Shown: positions 62,301-64,000 of the stretch, one piece after another
How positions within the stretch are numbered: position 1 is the first letter of the stretch
Layout of the letters: each line of letters begins with the position of its first letter
Program-made: the position numbers and the translations under genes
From: Achromobacter piechaudii NBRC 102461
Lineage (GTDB): Bacteria > Pseudomonadota > Gammaproteobacteria > Burkholderiales > Burkholderiaceae_B
DNA: 64,000 bases
Direction: 5' to 3'
Assembly: GCF_001571245.1 (NCBI RefSeq)
Contig: NZ_BCTK01000001.1
Coordinates: 682,001-746,000 of the forward strand
The notes under the pieces: generated by a model
What the model was told of the DNA's origin: nothing
What the model saw: the letters and a program-made list of their open reading frames with translations, nothing else
Databases searched by the model: none

Positions 62301-64000
62301 GGCGCTGACGCCGTGACGGTGCAGAGAAGTGGCATTACCGGCGCGCTGACGGTAGATGCCGGCGACGGCGGCAACGTCGTGCTGGTGGAGTCGGTGACGG
62401 TGGGCGGCGATGTGTCGATCACAACCGGCGCGGATGCGGATCAGATCACGTTGCAGGGTACGGACGTGACCGGTTCGGTGACGGTGTTCGGCGGCGACGG
62501 CGCTAACGTCGTGCTGGTGGATACGGTGACCGTGGGCGGTGATGTGTCGATCACGAGCGGCGTGGATGCGGATCAGATCACGTTGCTGGACACGGACGTG
62601 ACCGGTTCAGTGATGGTGTTCGGCGGCGACGGCGCTAACGTCGTGCTGGTGGATACCGTAACCGTGGGCGGCGATGTGTCGATCACGACCGGCGCGGATG
62701 CGGATCAGATCACGTTGCAGGACACGGACGTGACCGGTTCAGTGACGGTGTTCGGTGGCGACGGCGCTAACGTCGTGCTGCTGGATACGGTGACCGTGGG
62801 CGGCGATGTGTCGATCACGACCGGCGCGGATGCGGATCAGATCACGTTGCAGGACACGGACGTGACCGGTTCGGTGATGGTGTTCGGTGGTGACGGCGCT
62901 AACGTCGTGCTGGTGGACACGGTGACCGTGGGCGGCGATGTGTCGACCACGACCGGTGCGGATGCCGATCAGATCACCTTGGTGGACAGCGGCCTGACCG
63001 GCGCGCTGACGATTGCGGCGGGCGCTGGCGACAACACCTTGTTGCTGGACACCCTGACGGTGGGCGGCGCTACCCGCATCACCGCGGGCTCCGGCCAGGA
63101 CGTCATCATGCTGCTGGACAGCGGCTTGATGGGCGCGCTGACGGTGGACGCGGGCGATCGCGACAACGCCGTGCTGCTGGATACCGTGACGGTCACCGGC
63201 GCAACGTCGATCACGACGGGCGCGGGCGATGACGGAATCACGCTGCGCCAGAGCGGCTTGACCGGCTCATTGACGGTGGCGGCCGGGAACGGCGACAACA
63301 GCGTCTTGCTCGATACCGTAACCGTGGGCGACGACACGTCGATCACAACGGGCTCGGGCAATGACGTGATCGGCTTGACCGACAGCGATCTGACCGGCGC
63401 GTTGACCATCATTGCCGGTGACGGCGACAACGGCGTGCTGCTGCAAACCGTGACGGTCGGCGGCGACACTTCCGTTTCCAGCGGCCAGGGCGATGACCTG
63501 ATCGCCCTGGTGGATAGCGGCCTTGCCGGCATGCTGACGGTGAACGCAGGCGACGGAGAAAACGTCGTCGTGCTCGATACCGTGACCGTGGGACGCGACA
63601 CCGCCATTACGACTGGCTCGGGCGCGGATCAGATCGGTCTGGTCGATTCCGATCTGGCCGGCTCGTTGACCATCGACGCCGGAGACGGCGCGAACCTGAT
63701 CCTGATCGACACGGTGTCCATCGACGGCGACACCGTCATCGCCACGGGCACGGGCGCGGACGAGATCAGCCTGCTGGATAGCGCGGTGGGCGGTTCGCTC
63801 GCCATCGCGGCGGGCGACGGCGACAACACTTTGCTGACGGATACCGTAGTCGTGGTGGGCACGACCGCGATCACCACGGGCCTGGGCGCTGACCTGATCA
63901 CGCTGTCCGATTCCGACTTCCTGGGCCGTCTGTCCGTGGACGCCGGCGCGGGCAACGACAAGATCTGGATGGCACGCATCCTGCTGGGCAGCGGCGCGAC
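35322..64000 (+). CDS. Giant LEPR-XLL / DUF4347 repeat protein, probable type I secreted adhesin (3' end beyond window)
   Basis: One reading frame stays open from 35322 to the right edge: 28,679 bases, at least 9,559 residues. A TAA at 35316-35318 sits just upstream in frame, so the ATGs at 35322, 35337 or 35343 are the only starts; none has a good ribosome site. Residues 35-47 (FEALERRYLMSAD) are the LEPR-XLL motif. A DUF4347 domain follows at about 150-340, with SHGSAG (His237) and LLYGCNVA (Cys280). Next come strand-rich repeats with an RTX-like ISGGGGNDLVIGN (near 37,460), a Val/Ala/Gly solenoid region, helical inserts (near 53,350 and 58,800) and 44-residue tandem repeats from 62307. Such proteins are exported by type I secretion with a C-terminal signal, here outside the window. 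An adhesive/biofilm role is inferred. Confidence 0.93.
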   Translation, partial: MSSDDMSMKKLARKLWTGRSSREVQQSLFRRRPLFEALERRYLMSADLLVPPPPPTSDQAPVVAPADPAAGAHQGKKPAAPGTHPYLVERAAFKAVAQHSDMMTLDQYAKANATRQGDAKAWLPGQEANAAKPSALAANIPGYTTQSEQTPVRQIIFVDPAVDNAQEIVQGLYGLISGKTEGLDGLVKPTGEGPQVQVLRAHDTEIIVLDGRYDGVDQITQILGQHKDLAAVQIMSHGSAGALSLGTATLGSSQLDTYKEQLRAWGDALSEDGDILLYGCNVAAGKGGIAFVDSLSAITRADVAAATHTVGSAALGGDWVLDYRKGVIDTNSVTVASWNGVMASATGLQTGGSTLQGVATNDHLIGYGSNNTFVFDNNSTAAVTTIEVRQGMKLENGVWVRNEDDENSNNTLDFSAIKGNVTAIISNDDAYQIRYATVDAANVWTQHTVNVVFKSADGTQSLKIGGKTFNLIGTALDGKTLLDYSGYATGITVDLSGPSADANGEEVPPPPPTGFGYVRAISGVKGSTQGGNKITVVGDTTVTINHSQDIISGSGGGNTYIVAGGAIGFTLTQQAGQSGNTLDLSQYGADVTARVQTSGGISVYLGAGVAADGTVNTLNGATALVSNLDVQMFFGVAGKTTLDYTGYEDNVTVNLNFQDGNTGLYNASGMAGVLNISNVIGAGGTYGNDIVGSLGDNIITVANSRGQNRISGGGGNDLVIGNLATGGTTEYIAGVDSDATLTGDKTSATLTNTPVGAGAVATVTLRGVNAVTLQDYRTIDPAAAVGSANHASTLVTLDGTNYRGDLNLIGSAGANVLKGGLGHNTYTGYQGSNELWAQAGSLSNTLDENGQWNFTLSDTALAATYQTDGTPLAAGQANPVLANTLHGVFSDARLNGGLGSTLIDASAFSGNTVLVSGLMAGGVIKSGSGANTRHQVMLLGGRYAITGGTGANATTELVVAADGLTGIDGAGYQAQMTASGGLGYVSFEQNGGISWIKRAADETQATASTYTGITSARIVSGEYGNWIDTSRFAGTAVLDGQAGLSNYFIVSNAYATQVIGSAGTNTIELSTGGKNVTLSNSQLAISTGGVTVNSAFTNVNDFRFVVQGGGTANTVDTTAFTGVTTQTYLSDLTTGYTPAEGPALAFLFPNQANARVDVGLEGVRTIAELLDAIGQSILVNAAGEPLRVAVSGPNAGKLIAATDTTTPWDYLYALTASLDAQGRLQVAYSQDAIAAGLSGVFTLAPGMQAALNADGTVSTSTVSVSDAAYKLGLIAANQAQSSSTSAGVLTGAALAIGHQTQFVLAGANSTIRSGGGDNTFVVNYGQDTLNTGAGNNIVTQPLASNHLVVNTSVGAVLSNANVHYVNAGVVTAAVNYGANTFGDAIVIATNSTGATTLDASTWTQAVTLATSGGYDTLKGNTSNVSFVVTQPADTSAGKVTVSLASNTGKDNSLMVMGPGTGSALSSLISAFGAIEGVTLGANTDKLDYVLDIGNGSVDQALTLSGRNVIIRGESFSVNTNITLDAGHTLRLEGQKITVGATSGANIVLAAGAVELAAQRYRPWRSGFAQIYELETGITINNATLWAKDAAGSGVSLTTKIDSKDYDLDPLIKNGANQSGVLGTLAGGVNSAFDALMKFLDGATAMASWAGITYTSSINVGTQARLVSNSDVTITSTSSATVKLSPLVSKVASIAVGVLQNYSRIDVQGTVIAAKGITIKSEVTNDMSIALLPGQLGAVPAVIGVGVAVVISESTVHVGASARLETGLRFTVDPNTGTASGVGGDVTVQAITNHKSTISISALGALAESDDTQPVKTADGKIDPSKETGRYKASVAKVGVAVGFAYNQLKTEAFMDGTVVTRDSGKVTVQAKALDTGSAIAVKTILGGRAATGSDYLSSVQTEAKSAAISKTVTPVVGGALSGLGTGTQYVKSFFSALVSESRGGKFGDKVKEIKQEKDFADRAKYDEDIQKEIDKPSTEFQVGAALGMSMSNITTTARIGNGVNAATVTTAGGDVTVNAVTQYNTKLTVMSGVDDQAIADKQAFLNKKNSLTTNQPERAAGPDGSDFGAAAAVIIGIDNVNTQAAVSKLASVTTKGGDVAVTASTLNQIDPNKLWLVNLYAPFDGIDAKWNAADGTKAKMTVAGAAAASFLNNLQATLTSTGGISSSFSSWASANAKSKKLALSGAFTVLVQDTQTLANVAGKIDTRLSGGAAGDLTVDAENSSQRLNLVGNIILPSLSIGGAKDLQKADPRKDGESRMSYGKDRVKGFLTPKYQGFDYGSSSKEGSAIGVSVYVNAAKHDTRAVVSDTAVINTGKLTVNADNELVSVTLGASGGQAKTLAVNGVVLVNSTSATTLAQVGRGATVEASGAAAIAATDATWVGTIAGAAASSQAVGVGMSVSINDVNRWTQALIGDTLRVSDGAPTGLPAGAFTASSLSVRAENKGFVGNFAVAGSRVSSPTAGAGSGTGAGAGGGGAGGAGSGTDIMNTKLPGSQGQAAPGVANPAPLPGADLGSTLEAASGQVKQLTQDAGAAPGGGASSSSSQPSKTGVAISGAVAVNMVSDFAQAYVNAAGMVIKIGGDASITALNDTHALALSGSAALAQSDSAKSNVGIAGAYSMNMLGGEARAEVVAVGELAVTANLALAARRTGVAVTIAAGMAGAKGQKGVAVAGSAAVGVADYANIAVLSNAAKVSARDITLQARDLSVLATVAGAVASSDGKAGVGAAIAVNVSTSNAEAGIRQVTELLYTGSIDVSAESTQVVVGFAGALGTARDGAGVGGSVSVNVVSNRIESYLINSKVTYDGAASGSHDMKLQALDKTTLVAITGAAGAGKKAGVGIAVSYNEIGNAVMAGIQGSTVDTRGQGAVSISAEDRSALGGGAVGVGVGMGDAKFAGAGSIQVNRVSSAVAAYVLPRYDANGAVAARSNIKATALTVTATENNTLVAVTGGVAVAAGGSVAVGASVSVNEVSSRASALIEYADVDVGGKVDVSAHSSPLLVSVGAAGALSKNFALAGAVNVNMMRGATEARISDSTIKAGSQTGFTGDAVRVNASDASALYAITVAGSIATQGAAVGLAVAVNIMGGNTAFDRNLLGFSNTTLADSGAAVTTVGVADNAGATPNPKITAAILRSDVHAVAGNVNVFAGLVDPMAAGSNAQLGGGDQLSVGGNDIHVDQGGSTLTFTGEAAAVINGTQDDSGNAGMPTQAGGAGGEFSGWQTGDGVYLSAGAANIKLADGSSLRNDRVYYVIRREAPNGQAIIQLADTQEDALRGKALQFGSVTNLGAVGFAHVRMQNSTSVNLQPFHGVDAGVTLNPATNTLTLNAPFAGVQEGAAIVYSGSVGSNGQIEDVLANRILAQGKDVLKVGVAYYVVNLSADQTSFQLRDGQGNLIDLSGASVGGALQRFSVNNPAGAVLNADGSLTLPKAHGLATGDKVVVSVADHGVLTGLANDNVYEVEVVDSTTLRFKSVNGAAVTLAALGYVAEFNTGTKRYEYFLTDAAGNKALDAQNRPIAVNPDAMIAFTQVQLQRQTSQSSTSTGSDGTQNTSIMQGTPTDATLSASSAKAQAAGENSFSFATDAGLATGDVVIYRSQGTTIDGLIDGQRYYVINASQGGAFRYQLASSLDNARDGIAMQLGAMSGTGGVSLQKAVDRITSGGLIALDIGALTQGHALSNSMLSITVAGAGGKSLGGAGAIGVNISRADVTAIIDNTGATAGTQVLADKGAVSVSAQDASRIVTATGALGISLTQGASAAIGASVGVADMRNNVRAAIASATVTAESVQVRADERASIYNVSVGLAGGAGVAVSGSVAVNTIQNTVHAQIRDASVTATTGDIRIAARDMASIAALAGNVSVSVGGRVAAGMAFAVNQIFDTVYAGAVRSSLSAAGDIVVLATFAKPDDLSPGLNAQISAMAVSGAVAAGGSGANVGFGGSAVLNWIANSIKAEIGDTVSGQDVVADGDIVVQATDASTINSLAGAIALGLGSQGAGVAVGASLSYNYLGGAPAGNAREHSVSAQIRDTQGAVRGAHVQVASLFTGQIHNVTVAGSVAVGTVAVSVGGAVSVNRVNSKNEAGIRNARLVEALSSGGAPGVAVQARDDGYVLAVAGGLGVAVSPGSGAGIAAGVSATDNTVRNQTRASIDGSSDSDAGLRTQIASAHGVAVDAINDSRIVSASIGVAAAVAVGQGFAGAGAGAGSGNTIGGSVEATLRNVDTKTGSLLEGGVRVNAENTGSIVAVAGALAVAVSAGGVGAGASVGVSVAISDISTVVKALVDNSVLRTRGAALGTASGVTVSASDRASITAIAIGGAVSVQAGSAGVAIAVGTSVAVNKVFNTVHAHIQGGSVETNGAALTVSATQRADITSVVLGASVAVSVGDSANAAIGGGGALARNVISASVQAGVSDAVIDTSGTAGALGALDVLALGLSQINAVVLGMSASVSVSHYAAASASVGVAMAENVIGYDVNSAGQVVALGAGRPVNEIVASIDGSTVTAGAVRVNASNATFKADGSVDEQQSIDAVVVAGAVAVSVAYAPPIVDGASLAVSGAGAGARAVNKIKTGITARITDVNQAHAWRAASVSVLATDVARIDSTIAAVAITVAVSLGATASLSVAASLAQNEVANTAQAKVDGVNFVNAGAITVKADSQASIQTVSVAASIAVGVGLGGVSLAGGGADARNVIGSSATALMNGSRISGNGANALTVDADMRGTIKATVVVASVAFTVAGGSLAIGASLAENSLTQDAGARGTLSNTQVSNLGAINVTADTSQTLETVVVAGAVGIAYNGVALAAAGSNASNTTRAVTRAQVDGLTQIDPNVRGADSLSVKATNTATLKATAAGASLSGTSQGLALSVGVALASNQALGAVEAAVTNSTLNVGTGAQMTRVSVGAEDTTTLQAKAIGASLAFAMAGGSLAVGASVARNVAATSVQSYVTASTLNVSDAVAVSAKETATLDGLSVAASVAAGFSGVSVSGSGAEGTQIVANDVGAYLSGSTITAGTGVSVKADNTSTISAVTGAVSVSATGAGLAASIGVSIANNTFGAYSGDGVSRANRALAYIENSTIIVAKGNVDVLATSTETLTSVNFAGSVAVAGAGGSAAGSGVQVTNRFGTTTSAYIQNSDVTAGMTGQSGSVMVRAQDTSTILKSGAYGVAVAASLPVPGNFGLNLALAVTLVDSVAENQVSAYVANASGKNVGAYDAVSVLALQQTDFKGLDAVTASVAVGGGIAASGAGVRVTNTTRNNVSARVSGAGKVGALGKVDIKADTRIAAQIDLTQVSVAVGMVGVAVGVGIAENISRDTTTATVDGATVAAPMVDLSALVSVDFSQTQTAGVAATTGLAVNVNKALVDIGATTLAEARNGAVLTGVSVTTPGLGVTPGMVNVNAQGTYYGRAYSKAITGGVIGVGVMSAETRLGGSLKASVDNATLQGAIVGVTVGATTERNGEAGLLAEARSLEVGGVTVSIDTATLTTALDARVQIGNNARVDGTLLSISASQVQAVDVKMDAGTIALVAGRQGKIDVQVAGKSAIDISGGAQVSGNKLDLRSNNTVRGTSTLSGYSVKLAGADVSKHSVTIKPESTITITGARQAGDTLATPGMTVVQARGDYGTPGMLDLVTTNDIIYTQRNKITGVSGVSVTLSTNHLSTDGALSKVKVDGAFLRNAFGDVVMAANTRGVTTTISDLLVVSVSSFSRSDSNNDLTVRNAIEIDNSSIEADSILALAGSGKASDPLSTGYLLANDNVSFTLVGIAQIPDVDSGAKARQINTVLIDGISSAGSLLKAQRNVRLETNPSTLDQAKVNGTVQVIGLNLNPTADLADGVVDSSSSKVATGAATRIIAGVNNAANLFVIPAELLKELGLSGLAAQAAGGAVKFDSNSAVVKAILEKLLGAGKTSTDGAAGTVNIDVNYELTAFTASDIKVNVTTGMIVKDGNNYYRYNSLDSRDLDLAKENYGNSYWLRLDNATQAQKDEALGSDFGTTAAAQVGSLYFVLKTVDVGRPTLRYASQQNVISEQIRTLTKMQSEHASDPQAVARYQANIAALQRQLQSIQMATVVDGQVRYLDSFSTFYVEIPDMYASGGSVYVSATDVAGVNRNGIDARANTQINIVNDSPMLMNVYDAVVLDGTIIRPGSDGQLKVFKTGHLYINDVSVKGATGSDTAEVNISQIKNTWAVDPFGGALNEGTDDSLAKMIASAPVDLGLLGAVVNPLGKVSVINTLGSINVSGTIQAVSLDIVAKGNFSLQSEGWFNSGTNPTLLNDSWASVVNALKSGSTSTGISDTMQNVLLRWGYTKLDSFSEVLKNNTAARDSRIFALGAVSISALTLNIDGKIQSGLTDAYIKIDSSFRGDQDKSLQDGNGYAISGVSFSADGSLNRYGAITGRFDYATQTIILDPIRLAGGSISLTGQIVSVGNGNLIVANGYASVHIDNQTTYALVTGDIDVSTYRRGRIEIIDTARGQKDLYELQGTNNVVHTVWNKFVQVTPNSSDPTALSWIWVYDSGNGQQSTAGASSAAGTLQDGQTLTLSYKPQAGQMMVWVMGWSSGETTTTVYTTKQFNLFGDFDPLGWLTDKNTSKSGPVTVFETPRPVLVSTVVAYDGVNSVPDALKQQLIASGKLNDALLPTTIEGSGTQKLVEDTSGSIVGPDGKHYRLETTGGTALDTSVFSVAYRKFNTGVIVRNDGPHTSGGGWLRTKTTTLTQVVEKKQQELFTFYMPASQEITLSFMGSSNAANAIYIRSNGDLTLAGNLIVGNGKTVHLEAVSASSPTSITMQGDVGIMARDPNGQMPSGANAALNVEAIALGGAIKLNLMGSTGYTRAEARNDIRLNYFSEGGASSWATLQKVNSSAGTVYIEALNGIFAHASTASTDTVVSGNRIELNAGYGAIGTASKALTIHARQGFAAQAGLAGGPVGADKSIYLSQNVLNADLTLVKPVNWTNPQASVYAELGSVNITLNGGSLLDGELADTRTATEKAYPTVTAKILADLNAQLAQYNSYWSGVRALQTATITLGGVGTYLSTQSEGGQYLALTLTASQYAAALKAAVDGQHLVRLAYNNSLNGNARTEILGYLGLVSGSGVNDVYRFTFTVYDPANPTANAGPVSLAALGYTAGSQGVLYGPSYALAGATDQANANLPISFTLPSGALTVQQGSSTLRLQLSNAQLNALAAKSGQASGDLYQRALAGLRSYTYILVDGQQLTVDQIVPTGQWWGSAMFDTVLITLKSPYVGDLSAVDSSGHHNLNIVLGNASGTLGGEDLSGSANTPRPVVPGSGTAAPVLGATDRDISADVIAAITQYNLDHPQGQINTGAGSLYANLTATTPGTTWSVIERTVTSNQLQLAGNTLGWQMPSVNSVQQYNDWMNNTANGLIGSEITFTIDGVSHTRRITSLKLVQADGSPATSLYDSQNQIAFSFSGAAVSLKNFYVRDGVNIVSAAGLPSQLTYGLTGLGNGTGSVAVAYTIQRGFGAVALKQGVLTSDTPNNNWGWFGSNLLPFYSYTETAGAGYAEFVDMGNGFGWDLTKSNMSDVARTQLANSIKALLQSGQSISLAGLELYMTNQNGSLQGHDLGVYDNGTLRILTIVDANGDPLTASSPDSAWLTGRITFSGKVYAQKGQLEDLNVYQNTNVHDTATSGSYTPVLQGMTVNAGIRLVDNGFAQQSLTQFGVATLTLPGTDRLVQGQRVELSFANSTQTAIYYIQSVNGRVVTLSESVDGAFNGGDAVTIAKIFGVAGSTPGAVTVKLLDAAASGATVSADNVITLTDMNIVPVTDASGQVTGYRALQNYDRVYLNDVRVQIGKTSSLQTNVAYYVLVGANNTVQLFASKEQAVLHQQIELLNQTAEGRELAKALFTDAGITGELLRGFAAADIRGMFTVSTHLFQTQAAGSTAGLNASMQALHEQLKNQGFDANYLPAALDITAALNLVKSTRNQIVYDYVVDKELAQTAEYHNYWRDRLESAAGAASSALTSVGAGSFKLANMNIVDDGTGQLRALRTGDEIYFRQSVGNVRADTAYYAIVGADGTIRLAATLADAMLYQTGAGQNDGLLALYPNMGEAITLAFDASSLNGAGVQAYTRTYTQRADAPAQTAADIALYGQTYNAGYFFYFSTATLRNIENNLLYPVSAAINEQVFDVDSDADGAPPVDRFLNIKAGGGIVLRTSGQGSIGAELGDYTLQLPNLAGLSDDERANVFDSLPEADKAILSRANAVNLAGVYHTLYRYIGPAGTTPLDRASVDFTDTSLWQRFEPVYSNDASLKLGTTLSANSAVQFLFADRFGLYENSREVFIYNSKLLEGASAGEIGQWQANLAAARANGVQVVDIGSGFLDPVWKPVNVPYMAQDGASPQALSSGMLVGDMRDPRYLTLKLTRSLAVQAVNGVVSAYSDTTVGLDSPKGSIRLGDIHAKDGITITVSAQGGSIIGTDAGTLESAGQVSLVAHQDIVGSTRDADGIYQYDASRHLQLSLSAGHALYVEAGGVARVSQSGAQDLNLVLANTKGTAAGGSSYQTDANLRVGQVVSAGSVTLKAGLSILNATSDGQRQYANVVLSDLSAAELAGLGYVREVVLIAGQSVGQLGADVSQEGAPLLVSISASDTQATLRASATQGVNLYAMHGLRLGGIDVVDAGGARGDVRIYALDAILNGTASNQAAITARNVWLETLSGSVGALGAPLLTDMSGYLVASALGSVSISQLGAHDLVLARVESRSRDEVHLSSEASIVNDKTAQPGLSATRGDAVVTGGSLYFVAGGSVGGYALPDTAGAAVNDALIVAAVGAQSTINVQAVGDVALVQAGAATDAQGVSQALSFNVGQIQVRNAWLVARHEGAQAGTSGDIVIAPDAVISAAGVLSLLAGNNLSVAGRSGLQAGGLVQAGQRMNLRVDRDDRGAAGYGKASVVDVNGRLLAPEVYVYGSDSGDNTISFGASAEVGGALDGNGALTQGDLLDVTGGSGQDTVQVNALLINQQQSMVRTLGGDDSVTFADTTVRGAVTVLMGAGADAVTVQRSGITGALTVDAGDGGNVVLVESVTVGGDVSITTGADADQITLQGTDVTGSVTVFGGDGANVVLVDTVTVGGDVSITSGVDADQITLLDTDVTGSVMVFGGDGANVVLVDTVTVGGDVSITTGADADQITLQDTDVTGSVTVFGGDGANVVLLDTVTVGGDVSITTGADADQITLQDTDVTGSVMVFGGDGANVVLVDTVTVGGDVSTTTGADADQITLVDSGLTGALTIAAGAGDNTLLLDTLTVGGATRITAGSGQDVIMLLDSGLMGALTVDAGDRDNAVLLDTVTVTGATSITTGAGDDGITLRQSGLTGSLTVAAGNGDNSVLLDTVTVGDDTSITTGSGNDVIGLTDSDLTGALTIIAGDGDNGVLLQTVTVGGDTSVSSGQGDDLIALVDSGLAGMLTVNAGDGENVVVLDTVTVGRDTAITTGSGADQIGLVDSDLAGSLTIDAGDGANLILIDTVSIDGDTVIATGTGADEISLLDSAVGGSLAIAAGDGDNTLLTDTVVVVGTTAITTGLGADLITLSDSDFLGRLSVDAGAGNDKIWMARILLGSGA
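42690..42965 (+). other. Gly/Ala/Ser/Pro low-complexity linker inside the giant protein
   Basis: Within the giant frame this stretch encodes AGAGSGTGAGAGGGGAGGAG followed by Pro/Gln/Ala-rich sequence and a Ser run. It separates the structured N-terminal quarter from the Val/Ala repeat body, and probably is a flexible hinge. Confidence 0.7.
42970..51650 (+). repeat. Val/Ala/Gly-rich degenerate repeats of the giant protein
   Basis: About 2,900 residues are made of degenerate units, roughly 60-80 residues each. Each has an Ala/Gly/Val stretch of the type VAGAVAVSVGG, a following GVGASVSVN, then N-x-V-x-A-x-I and a polar V-x-A-x-D segment. The pattern of alternating small hydrophobics suggests a beta-solenoid. 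Units are diverged at DNA level, unlike the 44-residue repeats near the right edge. Boundaries are approximate. Confidence 0.65.
62307..64000 (+). repeat. 132-bp (44-residue) tandem repeats in the giant gene
   Basis: Units begin at 62307, 62439, 62571, 62703, 62835, 62967, 63099, 63231, 63363, 63495, 63627, 63759 and 63891, an exact 132-base period with the last one cut by the window edge. Each encodes 44 residues, starting D-x-I-T-L and ending near T-T-G-A-D-A, with the core VDTVTVGGDVSI. The units at 62439-62966 are nearly identical in DNA, with only scattered substitutions, while later units diverge, so the left block looks recently duplicated or homogenised. Confidence 0.93.

Overview
The window looks like chromosome of a high-GC betaproteobacterium of the Alcaligenaceae (Achromobacter/Bordetella type). 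The signs are C/G-ending codons in most genes, a Bug/TctC solute-binding protein, IclR- and LysR-controlled catabolic operons and a SapC/TolC/giant-adhesin locus. This is inference from gene content; no rRNA or other marker gene is present. I saw no tRNA, rRNA, CRISPR array or intact insertion sequence.

Layout. (1) 1-3.5 kb: unlinked housekeeping or hypothetical genes (nucleoside-deaminase fragment, exported protein, glutathione S-transferase, Ysc84-type lipoprotein, zinc-ribbon membrane protein, TfoX-like protein). (2) 3.57-8.43 kb, minus strand: a catabolic operon in transcription order Bug/TctC binding protein, RidA-type protein, amidohydrolase, FAH-family enzyme, HpaH-type hydratase, HpaI-type aldolase. 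Diverging from it are a flavin reductase and an IclR regulator, with a perfect inverted repeat between them. (3) 10.1-15.3 kb: an AT-richer island with a two-gene STAND/NACHT NTPase module, a defence candidate, and a multi-pass membrane protein. (4) 15.38-15.93 kb: a small gene preceded by a leader that looks like a C4/P4-type antisense-RNA immunity circuit (seqA, terminator, C4-like RNA, seqC over the ribosome binding site). (5) 16.0-16.9 kb: a methyltransferase.

(6) 17.07-27.66 kb, minus strand: a nine-gene operon of LysR regulator, FAD monooxygenase, a complete Dpp-type ABC importer, a BAAT/dienelactone-type hydrolase and a fused CMD-AhpD protein. It probably imports and oxidatively degrades a peptide-like or organosulfur compound. 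A 37-bp near-palindrome lies upstream. (7) 27.9-31.4 kb: a ribbon-helix-helix regulator with a PHB-depolymerase-type esterase, an exported beta-carbonic anhydrase, a coupled pair of very small genes and a membrane protein.

(8) 31.9-64.0 kb, plus strand: SapC-family protein, an unknown 289-residue protein, a TolC-family lipoprotein, and then one giant open frame from 35322 past the right edge (at least 9,559 codons). The giant protein has an LEPR-XLL N-terminus, a DUF4347 domain, a very long beta-solenoid-like body and, at the right edge, exact 132-bp (44-residue) tandem repeats. It is most likely a type I secreted surface adhesin, with TolC as the outer-membrane channel; its C-terminus and any ABC/HlyD partners lie outside the window.
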